A model generated the notes under the pieces. That model was not told the DNA's origin. It made no database searches and saw only the letters and a list, made by a program, of their open reading frames with translations. Both the position numbers and the translations under genes were made by a program. This document shows positions 4,830 through 12,180 of a stretch of 12,180 bases of DNA, piece by piece. Source of the stretch: a bacterium (GTDB lineage Bacteria; Bacteroidota; Ignavibacteria; Kapaibacteriales; UBA2268); assembly GCA_024710535.1 (NCBI GenBank), contig JANJUO010000488.1:1-12180 (forward strand), read 5' to 3'. Each line of letters begins with the position of its first letter. Position 1 is the stretch's first letter.

Positions 4830-6500
4830 ATTGTCATTTAGCATAATATTTATTGAATTGTTTTTCGGAGTAAATTTAATTGCATTCGATAATAAATTTC
4901 TCAACACAACCCGAAGCGAATCTGCATCATAGTCAACAATCAATTCAAAATTTGCATTCAAATTCACATTTATATTTTTTTGTGCAATTTGAAAACTCAA
5001 ATTATCAATCACTTCATTTATAATTTTCTTGCAATTTACCTGCTTTTTCTCAACTTTGAAACCTTCTAAATTCATTTTCGACCATTCGAGCAGAGTTGTG
5101 AGAATAGATTTGAGTTGCATTGTTGACTTATGAATCAAAAAACTTGTTTTGATAATATCTTCTTTACTCATTTTATCTTGGTATAAGCCAATTTGCTCCG
5201 ATAAAGTCAGAGTTGAATCAAGAGGAGCATTCAAATCGTGAGAAATAATTCTAAACAATTTATCTTTGGTATTGTTTGCCTCATCTAATTTTTTATTCAA
5301 CAATTGGATTTTCTGATAGCGATTATTTAATATCAAAAATATGATTGCTGAGCCGAATATAACAAATACTACCATCGTAAAAATGTTCTCTTTTTTTCTT
5401 TTTTCATTTTCAATTGCAAGTTTTTGCTTTTCATTTTCAATTGTTTTCAAGTGCTCTATGTGCAATAATTTTGGGTCAACAACATTTCTATATGGCGACT
5501 CTAATTTAAAAATTTCTGCGGCAATTTTAGCGGCTTCATCCAAATCATTAAACTTGAATAAAAGATTGAATTTCATCCTATTAACCTGATTCCAAAATAC
5601 AATAGAATGAAATGTTTCCAAATTTGGTTCTTTAATATTATTAATATAAACCAAAGCACTATCATAATTTTCAAGTTTGTCATAATAACTTTCGGCAATA
5701 GCAAAGTTCAAAACATTGTCAGCATTAAATAATTTTCGATTTAAATTATCTTTCAATGCATCAACTGTTTGTTTATTAATTATCATAATTGAATCATTTT
5801 TAAGGTTTTTGCGATACCAAGGTGAAATAATTTGATTTCTTATTATAATAGCCCAATTTCTATAGGCAAATTTATTATCAGGAATTAAATTGATGTATTT
5901 ATTTGTTTGATTAAAAAAAAAGTAAATTGAATCCACATCTGAATTTCTTGAAATTAAATCTTCTAAAATAGTCCAACAACCAGCCGCTTTTGCAAAGTTA
6001 TCATTTGATTTCAAACTGTAATAATAACCATACCAATAATTATCTCTCATTATTTTATCTCTATCAAAGTTATTAAAAGATTGCGATGCTCCTAATGTAA
6101 TCGAAATATGAGTTAAATTCGTATAATCTTTGTTGGCTTCAAAAATATTTTTTGCTTTTATTAAAATTATCGTTGATGAGTCGTAACTCTTGATTGATTC
6201 ATAATATTTACTTAAATGGAAATAATAATGCCCCAGATAATCATTCCTACCAGTTTCTTCAATTAATTTCTTGAAATAATCAGCACTTTTCTTTGAAAAT
6301 TCAGAAGGTAGTTTAAATACTGAATAATGATAAATTTCTGATAAAATCTCATTAATTTCTTTCAATCTGATTTGTTTATCAGGAAATTCATTTTCGATTT
6401 GTTGAATAAATAAATCTGGATCATTAGAATATTTGTATTCCCCAGAATAAATCACATTTGAGAAAAATATCACCAAGCAAATTACCAAAATTGATTTCAT
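4623..6500 (-). CDS. Sensor histidine kinase with periplasmic TPR-like region
   Basis: The 625 residues read: signal peptide (1-19), a mostly helical extracytoplasmic region (20-350) with TPR-like hairpins (e.g. YYFHLSKYYESIKSYDSSTIILIKAKNIFEA positions 92-122 and AESYYDKLENYDSALVYI 269-286), a charged coiled coil (350-372), a transmembrane helix (373-393), a second coiled coil, then the kinase core. The phosphoacceptor is H421 in FRIISHDLNAPL. The ATPase domain has the N box LLSNAIKF (536-543), G1 box DSGEGFP (563-569) and G2 box RGLGLGLQI (590-598). All catalytic motifs are intact. No receiver domain is fused and no response regulator lies in the window, so it is an orphan kinase here. This architecture is common in Bacteroidota. 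It is preceded by the terminator at 6586-6634, so it should have its own promoter in 6501-6585. Its signal is unknown. Its 3' end is duplicated at 3879-4097. Confidence 0.92.
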   Translation of the reverse strand: MKSILVICLVIFFSNVIYSGEYKYSNDPDLFIQQIENEFPDKQIRLKEINEILSEIYHYSVFKLPSEFSKKSADYFKKLIEETGRNDYLGHYYFHLSKYYESIKSYDSSTIILIKAKNIFEANKDYTNLTHISITLGASQSFNNFDRDKIMRDNYWYGYYYSLKSNDNFAKAAGCWTILEDLISRNSDVDSIYFFFNQTNKYINLIPDNKFAYRNWAIIIRNQIISPWYRKNLKNDSIMIINKQTVDALKDNLNRKLFNADNVLNFAIAESYYDKLENYDSALVYINNIKEPNLETFHSIVFWNQVNRMKFNLLFKFNDLDEAAKIAAEIFKLESPYRNVVDPKLLHIEHLKTIENEKQKLAIENEKRKKENIFTMVVFVIFGSAIIFLILNNRYQKIQLLNKKLDEANNTKDKLFRIISHDLNAPLDSTLTLSEQIGLYQDKMSKEDIIKTSFLIHKSTMQLKSILTTLLEWSKMNLEGFKVEKKQVNCKKIINEVIDNLSFQIAQKNINVNLNANFELIVDYDADSLRVVLRNLLSNAIKFTPKNNSINIMLNDNSIEIIDSGEGFPESILEGKLNLTKSTSGTNNERGLGLGLQIVSDICEKYNTKIKFSNTEKGGCIVLEF

Positions 6501-6585
6501 TTCGCACTCTTTTCAAATTGTTGAAATTAAAAAAGCAAAATTAATATTTGATTGGTCATAACTTGTCTTTTGGGGGTATGGTATC

Positions 6586-6634
6586 AAAAAAAAGCGAATC
6601 TTTTTGAAATTAATCAAATAAATTCGCTTTTTTT
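6586..6634. terminator. Hairpin terminator after the OmpA-family gene
   Basis: AAAAAAAGCGAAT (6587-6599) pairs with ATTCGCTTTTTTT (6622-6634), with a 22-base loop. The A-run becomes a T-run on the minus strand, as needed to end the gene whose stop codon is at 6646. It isolates that gene from the kinase starting at 6500. The symmetrical A/T ends mean it could work in both directions. Confidence 0.75.
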
Positions 6635-6645
6635 GAGCAAAATAA

Positions 6646-8592
6646 TTATTTTTTGACTTTAATTTTGATTGAGCGATTAAGAAATCTTCCTTGTGGAGTA
6701 ATTTCATCAAATTTATCTGAACTTCTGCCGGTTTCAAATTTGAATTTACTACCTGAAATGGATTGAATGTATTTTTGGGTTTTTTCTGCTCTTTCATTTT
6801 CCAAAACAGCATTACGTTCGGAAGAGCCCAGAAAGTCAGCAGAGCCAAGTATTACAATAGTTGCACCATCCGGCAGTTTGTCTGCTAATTGACGCAGTAA
6901 GCCCTTATTATCATCACTTAAATCACTACTATTATAATTAAAGGTCAGATATGCTGTGAAATTATCCAAATTGATATCAACCACATTTTTTTCGAGGGAA
7001 TTCAGGTCAATAATGCGAACTTTCGAGTCTTGCATTTCATCAGAAGAAACATGAGTTTTGAATTCCAACTTGCTTTGTTCGGTATTTATCCGTTCATCGA
7101 TACTGATTTTATAATTTCCAGGACGATTAACGTTCACTTTTCCTGCTGTCAGATTATTTTCGAGGCTTATTTTTGTGGACTCTTTCAAATCTTTATATGA
7201 AACCACAACATCAATAAATCCATTCAAATTCGCATATTTCTGCAAATCAACATATTCTTGAATTGGAGCATTTTTCACAATTATTTCCACGCGTTGATTC
7301 TCTTCGATTCCCTCTTTAAAGTCTTGATTTGACGGAAATCTTGGCGCAACTCTCGTGTTGATTGCTATCAATTTATCACTTATACCCAAATTTATCAAAG
7401 CATTTTTAACGGCTTCTGCACGTGCTTTTGATAAATTCATTGGATCGCTTTCATTTTGATTACCGGAAGTGGATGATTCAAGTTCAATTTTTGCATTGGG
7501 ATTTTTCTTCACAATTTCAGCAATTCGAGGCAATAAATAACTATGCTTTGCAACGGGATTTCCTTCGAAATAATCAGTTTTAATATCTTTTGTTAAATAA
7601 AATGATGGAATAGCAAATGAATTCTGCTCAAAAAAAACAGAATTAATAATCGGTATTGTAGCAAGTAATTCATTACCTGTTTCAATACGAAGATTATCTG
7701 CCTGAATTATTGAATGAGTAAGTGTTGGCGTCAAAACAGGTGGAACAATTTTCACAGGTTCCGGCTCAGGAACAACTTCTTTTACAGGTTCGGGCTCAAC
7801 TACTGGCTCCTGCCCTTGAATTGAGAATCTCAAGCCAACTTCAAATCTAAAAGCATAAGTCATCCAGTCAATATCATTTACCACATTTGTAAAATTATAA
7901 TCGAAAATCAATGCTTGAGAAAGAAAGTTCTTTTTGCCGATTTTCAATAAATTTTCCACTCCCAAACTCAAACCAATTTCAATTGGATTTGCGTTTACAA
8001 TCTTTCCGGTGGCAATCGTTCTTTCTTGTGATCTTAAATTATCTGGTCCAATAAATACTGCATTTGTTGGAGAAACTATGCTTTCTTTTTGACTAAAATT
8101 TGTTATTATAGGTATCCCAATTCTCAAACCACCAAGTAATCTTAGCGGTCCATTAATAAAATCGTCTTCTACAACAATTCTGAAATCCGGCTGTATTTCA
8201 AGGAAATACAAACTGGTTTCCAACTCATTTAGTGTATGAACTGTATCTACTTTGCCGGTTTCTAAATTTCTGGATGGAAAATAATTATTTAAAGAAAAAT
8301 TTCCACTTCTATCACTCAAAGCAAATTGGGTACTCAAATAATTGCCTTGCGATAGTTCAAACTCCACAGCAATTCCTTCAATCCAACCAAATCCACTTCC
8401 TGATTTGAATAATCCGCAATCCACTGAATTTTCGAATTGATTAAAATCCGAACTATAAATATTGTATAATAAGCCAATTTTCGGATGAATTGCAAGTATT
8501 TCGTTCTTCACAACAGAATTTTGCGACAATAAATGCAAATTCTGCATAGAAATTAAAATAATTATCAAACTTAATATTTTATAAAATTTCAT
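6646..8592 (-). CDS. Outer-membrane beta-barrel protein with two OmpA-like domains
   Basis: The 648 residues read: signal peptide (about 1-23), a beta-barrel-like region of alternating strands (24-258), a Pro/Glu/Val hinge (261-290, PEPVKEVVPEPEPV), a first OmpA-like domain (about 310-442, with MNLSKARAEAVKNALINLGI and ENQRVEIIVKN), a middle beta-rich segment (443-545), and a second OmpA-like domain (546-648, with LTFNYNSSDLSDDN, GSADFLGSSERNAVLENERAE and NRSIKIKVKK). OmpA-like domains bind peptidoglycan and tie the outer membrane to the wall. The second keeps the Asp of the usual TDxxG region (SADFLG) and the final NR motif; the first has STSGNQNE there and may not bind diaminopimelate. The protein is probably structural. 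It is transcribed alone: the gene to the right is divergent and a terminator follows at 6586-6634. Confidence 0.87.
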   Translation of the reverse strand: MKFYKILSLIIILISMQNLHLLSQNSVVKNEILAIHPKIGLLYNIYSSDFNQFENSVDCGLFKSGSGFGWIEGIAVEFELSQGNYLSTQFALSDRSGNFSLNNYFPSRNLETGKVDTVHTLNELETSLYFLEIQPDFRIVVEDDFINGPLRLLGGLRIGIPIITNFSQKESIVSPTNAVFIGPDNLRSQERTIATGKIVNANPIEIGLSLGVENLLKIGKKNFLSQALIFDYNFTNVVNDIDWMTYAFRFEVGLRFSIQGQEPVVEPEPVKEVVPEPEPVKIVPPVLTPTLTHSIIQADNLRIETGNELLATIPIINSVFFEQNSFAIPSFYLTKDIKTDYFEGNPVAKHSYLLPRIAEIVKKNPNAKIELESSTSGNQNESDPMNLSKARAEAVKNALINLGISDKLIAINTRVAPRFPSNQDFKEGIEENQRVEIIVKNAPIQEYVDLQKYANLNGFIDVVVSYKDLKESTKISLENNLTAGKVNVNRPGNYKISIDERINTEQSKLEFKTHVSSDEMQDSKVRIIDLNSLEKNVVDINLDNFTAYLTFNYNSSDLSDDNKGLLRQLADKLPDGATIVILGSADFLGSSERNAVLENERAEKTQKYIQSISGSKFKFETGRSSDKFDEITPQGRFLNRSIKIKVKK

Positions 8593-8699
8593 AATTTACC
8601 ATTTTTAAAAAATGTTTTCAAATTACACTTTTGACAAGTTATGAAATTACGAAAAAATTATATATTTCAAAATAAAGTTTATAAAAAAAGTCTAAAAAA

Positions 8700-10145
8700 A
8701 TGATAATTAAAGATAATATTGATGAATTTTACTCATATTTGACTGATGCAGGAAATCTTAAGGGCTATGCTGTTAAGTTATTTTTACCCGAATCTATCAA
8801 CGAACTAAATGAAACGGTGAATTTTTGCTTTTTGAATAATTTAAATATTACTATGTCAGGAGCAGGTACCGGTACTACAGGTGGTAGAGTTGCACTTGAT
8901 GGAGTAATTATTTCAAGCGAGAAATTGAATAAAATAATTTCATTTGATGAAAAAAAATTATTAATTGAAGTGGAATCTGGAGTAACACTAAATCAAATTT
9001 ACGATTTTTTGGCAGATAAAAATTGTTTTTACGCGCCAAATCCAACAGAATCGAACTCCACAATTGGCGGGAATATTGCAAATAATTCGTCTGGAGCAAG
9101 GTCATTCAAATATGGACCAACGAGAAATTATATACAAAAATTGGAAATTATTCTTTCAAATGGCGATGTTTTGAATTTAGATAGAAATCAAAAAGCAAAC
9201 GATAATATCTACGAGATCATTGGCAATTCGGGAAGATCTTATAAATTTCAAATTCCAAATTTTGAATATCCAAAAACCAAAAATTCAACAGGATATTTTT
9301 TGAATGATGGAATGGATTTGATAGATTTATTTATCGGCAATGAGGGAACTCTTGGGATAATCTCCAAAGTAACTCTAAAATTAACAGAAAAACCCGAAAA
9401 CATTCTTGGTTTTTTAGCATTTTTTGAAAACTATGAATCAAGTTTGGAATTTGTTAATTATTTAAGAAATCAGAAAACAAATCAAAATGAAAAACTATGT
9501 AGATTAATAGAATTTTTTGATTTTCATTCACTTGCTTTAATTAATAAGAAAATGCAATCAATCCCAAAACTTGCTCAAGCGGCAATTTGGTTTGAAATTG
9601 AATCCAATCATGAAAATTCAGATGCTATTATTGAAGATATTTTCACGAAAATCCAAGAATTTACAAATCTTGCAGATGATACAATTCTTGCTCAAAGCCA
9701 GAATGAACATAGATTGCTGACAGATTTTCGCCACGCCTTGCCATTGGAAGTAAATGATATTGTTTCAAAATCAGGTTTTCGTAAGATCGGCACAGACACT
9801 GCAGTTCCAGAGAAATATTTCAAAGAATTTTTTGAATTTATGAATTCAACTTTCATAAATTCAGGTATTGAATATGTGATTTTTGGGCATATTGGCGATT
9901 GTCATTTGCATGGAAATCTATTTCCAAAAAATCAAACACAATTTGAAATTGCTTTAGAAATTTATAAGGAAATCATCAAGAAAACTATAGAATTCAAAGG
10001 CAGTGTTTCGGCAGAGCATGGCATTGGCAAAATCAAAAAGCAGTATTTTGAAATGATGATTGGAGCAGATAATATCAATAAAATGAAAGAGATAAAAAAA
10101 ATATTTGATGAAAAAAACATACTTGGAATTGGGAATTTGTTTTAA
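8700..10145 (+). CDS. FAD-linked D-2-hydroxyacid dehydrogenase (GlcD/D-lactate/D-2-hydroxyglutarate type)
   Basis: The 481-residue protein has the two domains of this family. The N-terminal PCMH-type FAD domain (about 20-230) shows SGAGTGTTGG (53-62), APNPTESNSTIGGNIANNSSG (112-132) and FIGNEGTLGII (211-221). The C-terminal FAD-oxidase domain (235-481) shows GTDTAVP (364-370), the metal/substrate motif GHIGDCHLHGN (396-406, with H397, D400, H402, H404) and SAEHGIG (437-443). Family members oxidise D-lactate, glycolate or D-2-hydroxyglutarate and pass electrons to quinone or an electron-transfer flavoprotein; the sequence does not settle the substrate. No separate iron-sulfur (GlcF) subunit is nearby. 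The C-terminus ends GIGNLF, where the family usually has NPGK(I/L)F, a small deviation. The gene is divergent from the OmpA-family gene across 107 bp containing a TTGACA (8631-8636), and its stop codon overlaps the convergent cca gene by 4 bp. Confidence 0.88.
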   Translation: MIIKDNIDEFYSYLTDAGNLKGYAVKLFLPESINELNETVNFCFLNNLNITMSGAGTGTTGGRVALDGVIISSEKLNKIISFDEKKLLIEVESGVTLNQIYDFLADKNCFYAPNPTESNSTIGGNIANNSSGARSFKYGPTRNYIQKLEIILSNGDVLNLDRNQKANDNIYEIIGNSGRSYKFQIPNFEYPKTKNSTGYFLNDGMDLIDLFIGNEGTLGIISKVTLKLTEKPENILGFLAFFENYESSLEFVNYLRNQKTNQNEKLCRLIEFFDFHSLALINKKMQSIPKLAQAAIWFEIESNHENSDAIIEDIFTKIQEFTNLADDTILAQSQNEHRLLTDFRHALPLEVNDIVSKSGFRKIGTDTAVPEKYFKEFFEFMNSTFINSGIEYVIFGHIGDCHLHGNLFPKNQTQFEIALEIYKEIIKKTIEFKGSVSAEHGIGKIKKQYFEMMIGADNINKMKEIKKIFDEKNILGIGNLF

Positions 10146-11638
10146 GAAATTCCCAATTCTTTCATCCATTCATCTTTATATTTTAGCATAAATTCCTTTG
10201 CCGGTTCATATTCATTTGGAATCAATCCATCAAGAATTGCTTCCTCAATTTTTGTTTTTATAATACCAACATTTCTCGAAGGTTGCAAAGCAAAAATTTC
10301 CATAATCTCCTCTCCCCTAACCGGCGATTGAAATTCTCTCAATTTGTCCTTTTCTTGCACATCGATAACCTTTGCAAAAACCACTTCATAATTTTGCTTA
10401 TATTGCTCGGTTAGATTTGGGTTTTTCGTGGTAATATCTGCTCTACACAAAGTAAATAAATCTTCCAAAGCAGAGCCGGCATTCACAGCAAGGCGTCTTA
10501 TTGCAGAATCGGTAATTTCAGCATCAACCAACTGCATTGGACGTTGATGCAATCGAACAATCTTCTGAACATATTCAAGATTATCCATAGGAAATTTCAT
10601 TCTTTTGAAAATTCGCGGCATCATTTTGGCACCCAAATCTTCATGTCCGTGAAAAGTCCAGCCAACTGTGTTATTGAATCTTTTGGTTCGCGGTTTTGCA
10701 ATATCGTGAACAAGTGCGGCAAATCTGAGCCAACGATTTTGAGTCATAGGCGTAATATTATCAAGCACTTTCAATGAATGCCTGAAAACATCTTTGTGAG
10801 CATAAGATCTTTCATTAGAATTTACAATATCAACACCGGCAAGATTATGCAATTCAGGAAAAATATGTTCGAGCAAACCGGTTTGGAAGAGAATCGAAAG
10901 CCCAATTGAAGGAAAATCAGAATCAATAATTTTGAAAAATTCATCAGTTATCCTCTCCTGAGAAATAATTTCAATTCTATCAGCCATTTCCGTCATTTTT
11001 TCATAAGCTTTATTTTCTAATCTGTAGTTCAATTGAGAAGCAAATCTGGCGGCTCGCATCATTCTCAATGGATCATCGCTAAAAGTGATACCCGGCTCTA
11101 AAGGAGTTCGGAGAATTTTATTCTCCAAATCACTTTTACCTTCAAATAAGTCAATCAATCTACCAATATCATTATTATTCAAAGATGCCGCCATAGCATT
11201 CACAGTAAAATCTCGCCTTTTTAGGTCATCTTCAAGCGTTCCATCAGTTACGATTGGCTTACGTGAATCCGGTAAATATTCTTCTTTGCGGGTACCAACA
11301 AATTCAATATGATATTTACCAGCAGGAACCAATGCAGTTTTGAAACGTTCGTATATAACCGGCTTTGTATTGAACGCATCAGCAACAATTTTCGAGAATT
11401 GAATAGAATCCCCAACTACTGTAATATCAATATCATGTCTATCACGATTTAGAAAAAAATCTCTAACAAATCCGCCAACCACATAAATTTCAAAATTATG
11501 CTCGTTTGCAATTGCAGAAATCTTTTTCAGAATTGGTTCATCTATTGGAATATATTCCGCTTGATAATCATAAATTCCAATTAACTCCGATTTTCGTTTG
11601 ATTCTCGGTTTCTTTTTTATTTCTTGGCTATTATCCAA
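10142..11638 (-). CDS. cca: CCA-adding tRNA nucleotidyltransferase with HD domain
   Basis: The enzyme adds or repairs the 3' CCA of tRNA in the cytosol using CTP and ATP. The class II nucleotidyltransferase head (about 35-180) carries VVGGFVRDFFL (53-63), the metal-binding D69-I-D71, and RRDFTVNAMA (141-150). The RNA/nucleotide-binding region follows (DDPLRMMRAARFASQLNY, 188-205). A C-terminal HD phosphohydrolase domain (about 280-420) has HKDVFRHSL (281-289), LVHDIAKPR (309-317, H311-D312) and FHGHEDLGA (329-337). HD domains in CCA enzymes can remove 2',3'-cyclic phosphates. A poly(A) polymerase of the same superfamily is the alternative, but the HD domain and length favour the CCA enzyme. 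The N-terminal 15 residues are very basic (KKKPRIKRK). It starts 13 bp after the stop of the transketolase subunit, so the two are probably co-transcribed, and it overlaps the gene at 8700-10145 tail-to-tail. Confidence 0.92.
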   Translation of the reverse strand: MDNSQEIKKKPRIKRKSELIGIYDYQAEYIPIDEPILKKISAIANEHNFEIYVVGGFVRDFFLNRDRHDIDITVVGDSIQFSKIVADAFNTKPVIYERFKTALVPAGKYHIEFVGTRKEEYLPDSRKPIVTDGTLEDDLKRRDFTVNAMAASLNNNDIGRLIDLFEGKSDLENKILRTPLEPGITFSDDPLRMMRAARFASQLNYRLENKAYEKMTEMADRIEIISQERITDEFFKIIDSDFPSIGLSILFQTGLLEHIFPELHNLAGVDIVNSNERSYAHKDVFRHSLKVLDNITPMTQNRWLRFAALVHDIAKPRTKRFNNTVGWTFHGHEDLGAKMMPRIFKRMKFPMDNLEYVQKIVRLHQRPMQLVDAEITDSAIRRLAVNAGSALEDLFTLCRADITTKNPNLTEQYKQNYEVVFAKVIDVQEKDKLREFQSPVRGEEIMEIFALQPSRNVGIIKTKIEEAILDGLIPNEYEPAKEFMLKYKDEWMKELGIS

Positions 11639-11651
11639 TTTTTCTTCTATA

Positions 11652-12180
11652 TTAATCGTTATAAACTGCAGTATCTGTTAATTTTCTGAATCCGATAAAG
11701 CCCTTGTCTTTTCTTTCAATTGCTTTTAGAGCAGATGTGTAGATTTCTTTTCTTGTTAAGCCAAAATAAGTTACCAATTCTTCCGGCTCTCCACTCAATC
11801 CAAATGTATCTTTAATACCAATAAATTCCATTGGAACAGGATAATTTTTCACAACAACTTCAGCAACAGCCGATCCCAAACCACCATAAACTTGGTGTTC
11901 TTCTGCGGTAACTATTGCACCACATTCCATTGCGGCTTTAGTAATTGTTTCATAATCAATTGGTTTGATAGTGTGATTATTGATAACTCTTGCTTTTATA
12001 CCTTTTTTATTATATAAATCTTCTGCCGCAAGAAGCGATTCCCAAACTGTTAATCCACAAGCAATAATAGCAACATCATTTCCATCGGTAAGAACATTTG
12101 CTTTACCAATTTCAAAAGGCGTTTCTTCGGTTGTAAACATTGGAACAGGTGAGCGACCAAATCTAATATATGCCGGACCT
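11652..12180 (-). CDS. Transketolase C-terminal subunit, 5' end outside the window
   Basis: The frame continues to the right edge, so the ATG at 12140 is internal: the codons before it read GPAYIRFGRSPVP, a conserved part of the transketolase pyrimidine-binding domain. The visible part covers the end of that domain and the whole C-terminal transketolase domain: DVAIIACGLTVWESLLAA, the VINNHTIKPID strand, TAEEHQVYGGLGSAVAEVV and GIKDTFGLSGEPEEL. Transketolase moves two-carbon units between sugar phosphates in the pentose phosphate pathway using thiamine diphosphate. The lack of the long linker and the short remaining C-terminus are typical of split transketolases, where a separate subunit carries the thiamine-diphosphate-binding half; that partner would lie beyond 12180, which I cannot see. 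The 1-deoxyxylulose-5-phosphate synthase C-terminus is an alternative, but the EEHQVYGGLGSAVAE pattern and FGLSGEPEEL fit transketolase better. Confidence 0.88.
   Translation of the reverse strand, partial: GPAYIRFGRSPVPMFTTEETPFEIGKANVLTDGNDVAIIACGLTVWESLLAAEDLYNKKGIKARVINNHTIKPIDYETITKAAMECGAIVTAEEHQVYGGLGSAVAEVVVKNYPVPMEFIGIKDTFGLSGEPEELVTYFGLTRKEIYTSALKAIERKDKGFIGFRKLTDTAVYND

Noticed and set aside
6513..6848. Minus-strand open frame of 111 codons across the end of the OmpA-family gene
   Set aside because: It lies in another frame over the conserved second OmpA-like domain and runs through the terminator at 6586-6634.
6556..8644. Shared 12-mer GACAAGTTATGA upstream of the kinase (6567-6556, minus) and of the FAD dehydrogenase (8633-8644, plus) as a regulatory site
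   Set aside because: Several 12-base matches are expected by chance in 12 kb of AT-rich sequence, and neither copy is palindromic or aligned with a promoter element.

Overview
The window is AT-rich (roughly one third G+C by eye), with long A/T runs and mostly no clear Shine-Dalgarno sequences. It carries a TPR-type sensor kinase, an outer-membrane OmpA-family protein with a Pro/Glu hinge, and a serA-DUF1015 pair. This combination points to the Bacteroidota/Chlorobiota/Ignavibacteria/Kapabacteria (FCB) group. The phylum is an inference, because no rRNA or other marker gene is present.

Layout. (1) 61-937: two tandem minus-strand genes for small secreted ubiquitin homologues. Each is signal peptide + ubiquitin fold + C-terminal IPTLPTWG/transmembrane/basic tail (an IPTL-CTERM exosortase-type sorting signal). 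This is the most unusual content. (2) 1006-3455: a serine-biosynthesis block on the minus strand, serA (phosphoglycerate dehydrogenase) followed by a DUF1015 gene. A 287-bp spacer between them is filled with perfect hairpins that look like dispersed palindromic repeats. (3) 3456-4622: a decayed, rearranged region. It holds the remnant of a small plus-strand gene, a headless copy of the 3' end of a histidine kinase, and a 16-unit 21-bp tandem array. Flanking sequence is duplicated at an offset of 731 bp. (4) 4623-8592: a TPR-like sensor histidine kinase and, upstream of it, an OmpA-family outer-membrane protein, separated by a strong hairpin terminator. (5) 8700-10145: a plus-strand FAD-linked 2-hydroxyacid dehydrogenase, transcribed divergently from the OmpA gene and overlapping the next gene tail-to-tail by 4 bp. 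(6) 10142-12180: a CCA-adding tRNA nucleotidyltransferase downstream of, and probably co-transcribed with, a split transketolase C-terminal subunit that runs off the right edge.

How the genes relate. SerA makes 3-phosphohydroxypyruvate for serine synthesis; the DUF1015 protein is a recurrent neighbour of serine genes with unknown function. The FAD dehydrogenase could oxidise D-2-hydroxyacids such as D-2-hydroxyglutarate, a known SerA side product, but this link is only inferred. The ubiquitin-like proteins lack the C-terminal Gly-Gly and the Ile44 patch residue, and should be exported and held at the envelope. They therefore cannot work as conjugated ubiquitin in the usual way. The kinase duplication with its heptad-encoding array looks like an actively rearranging locus.
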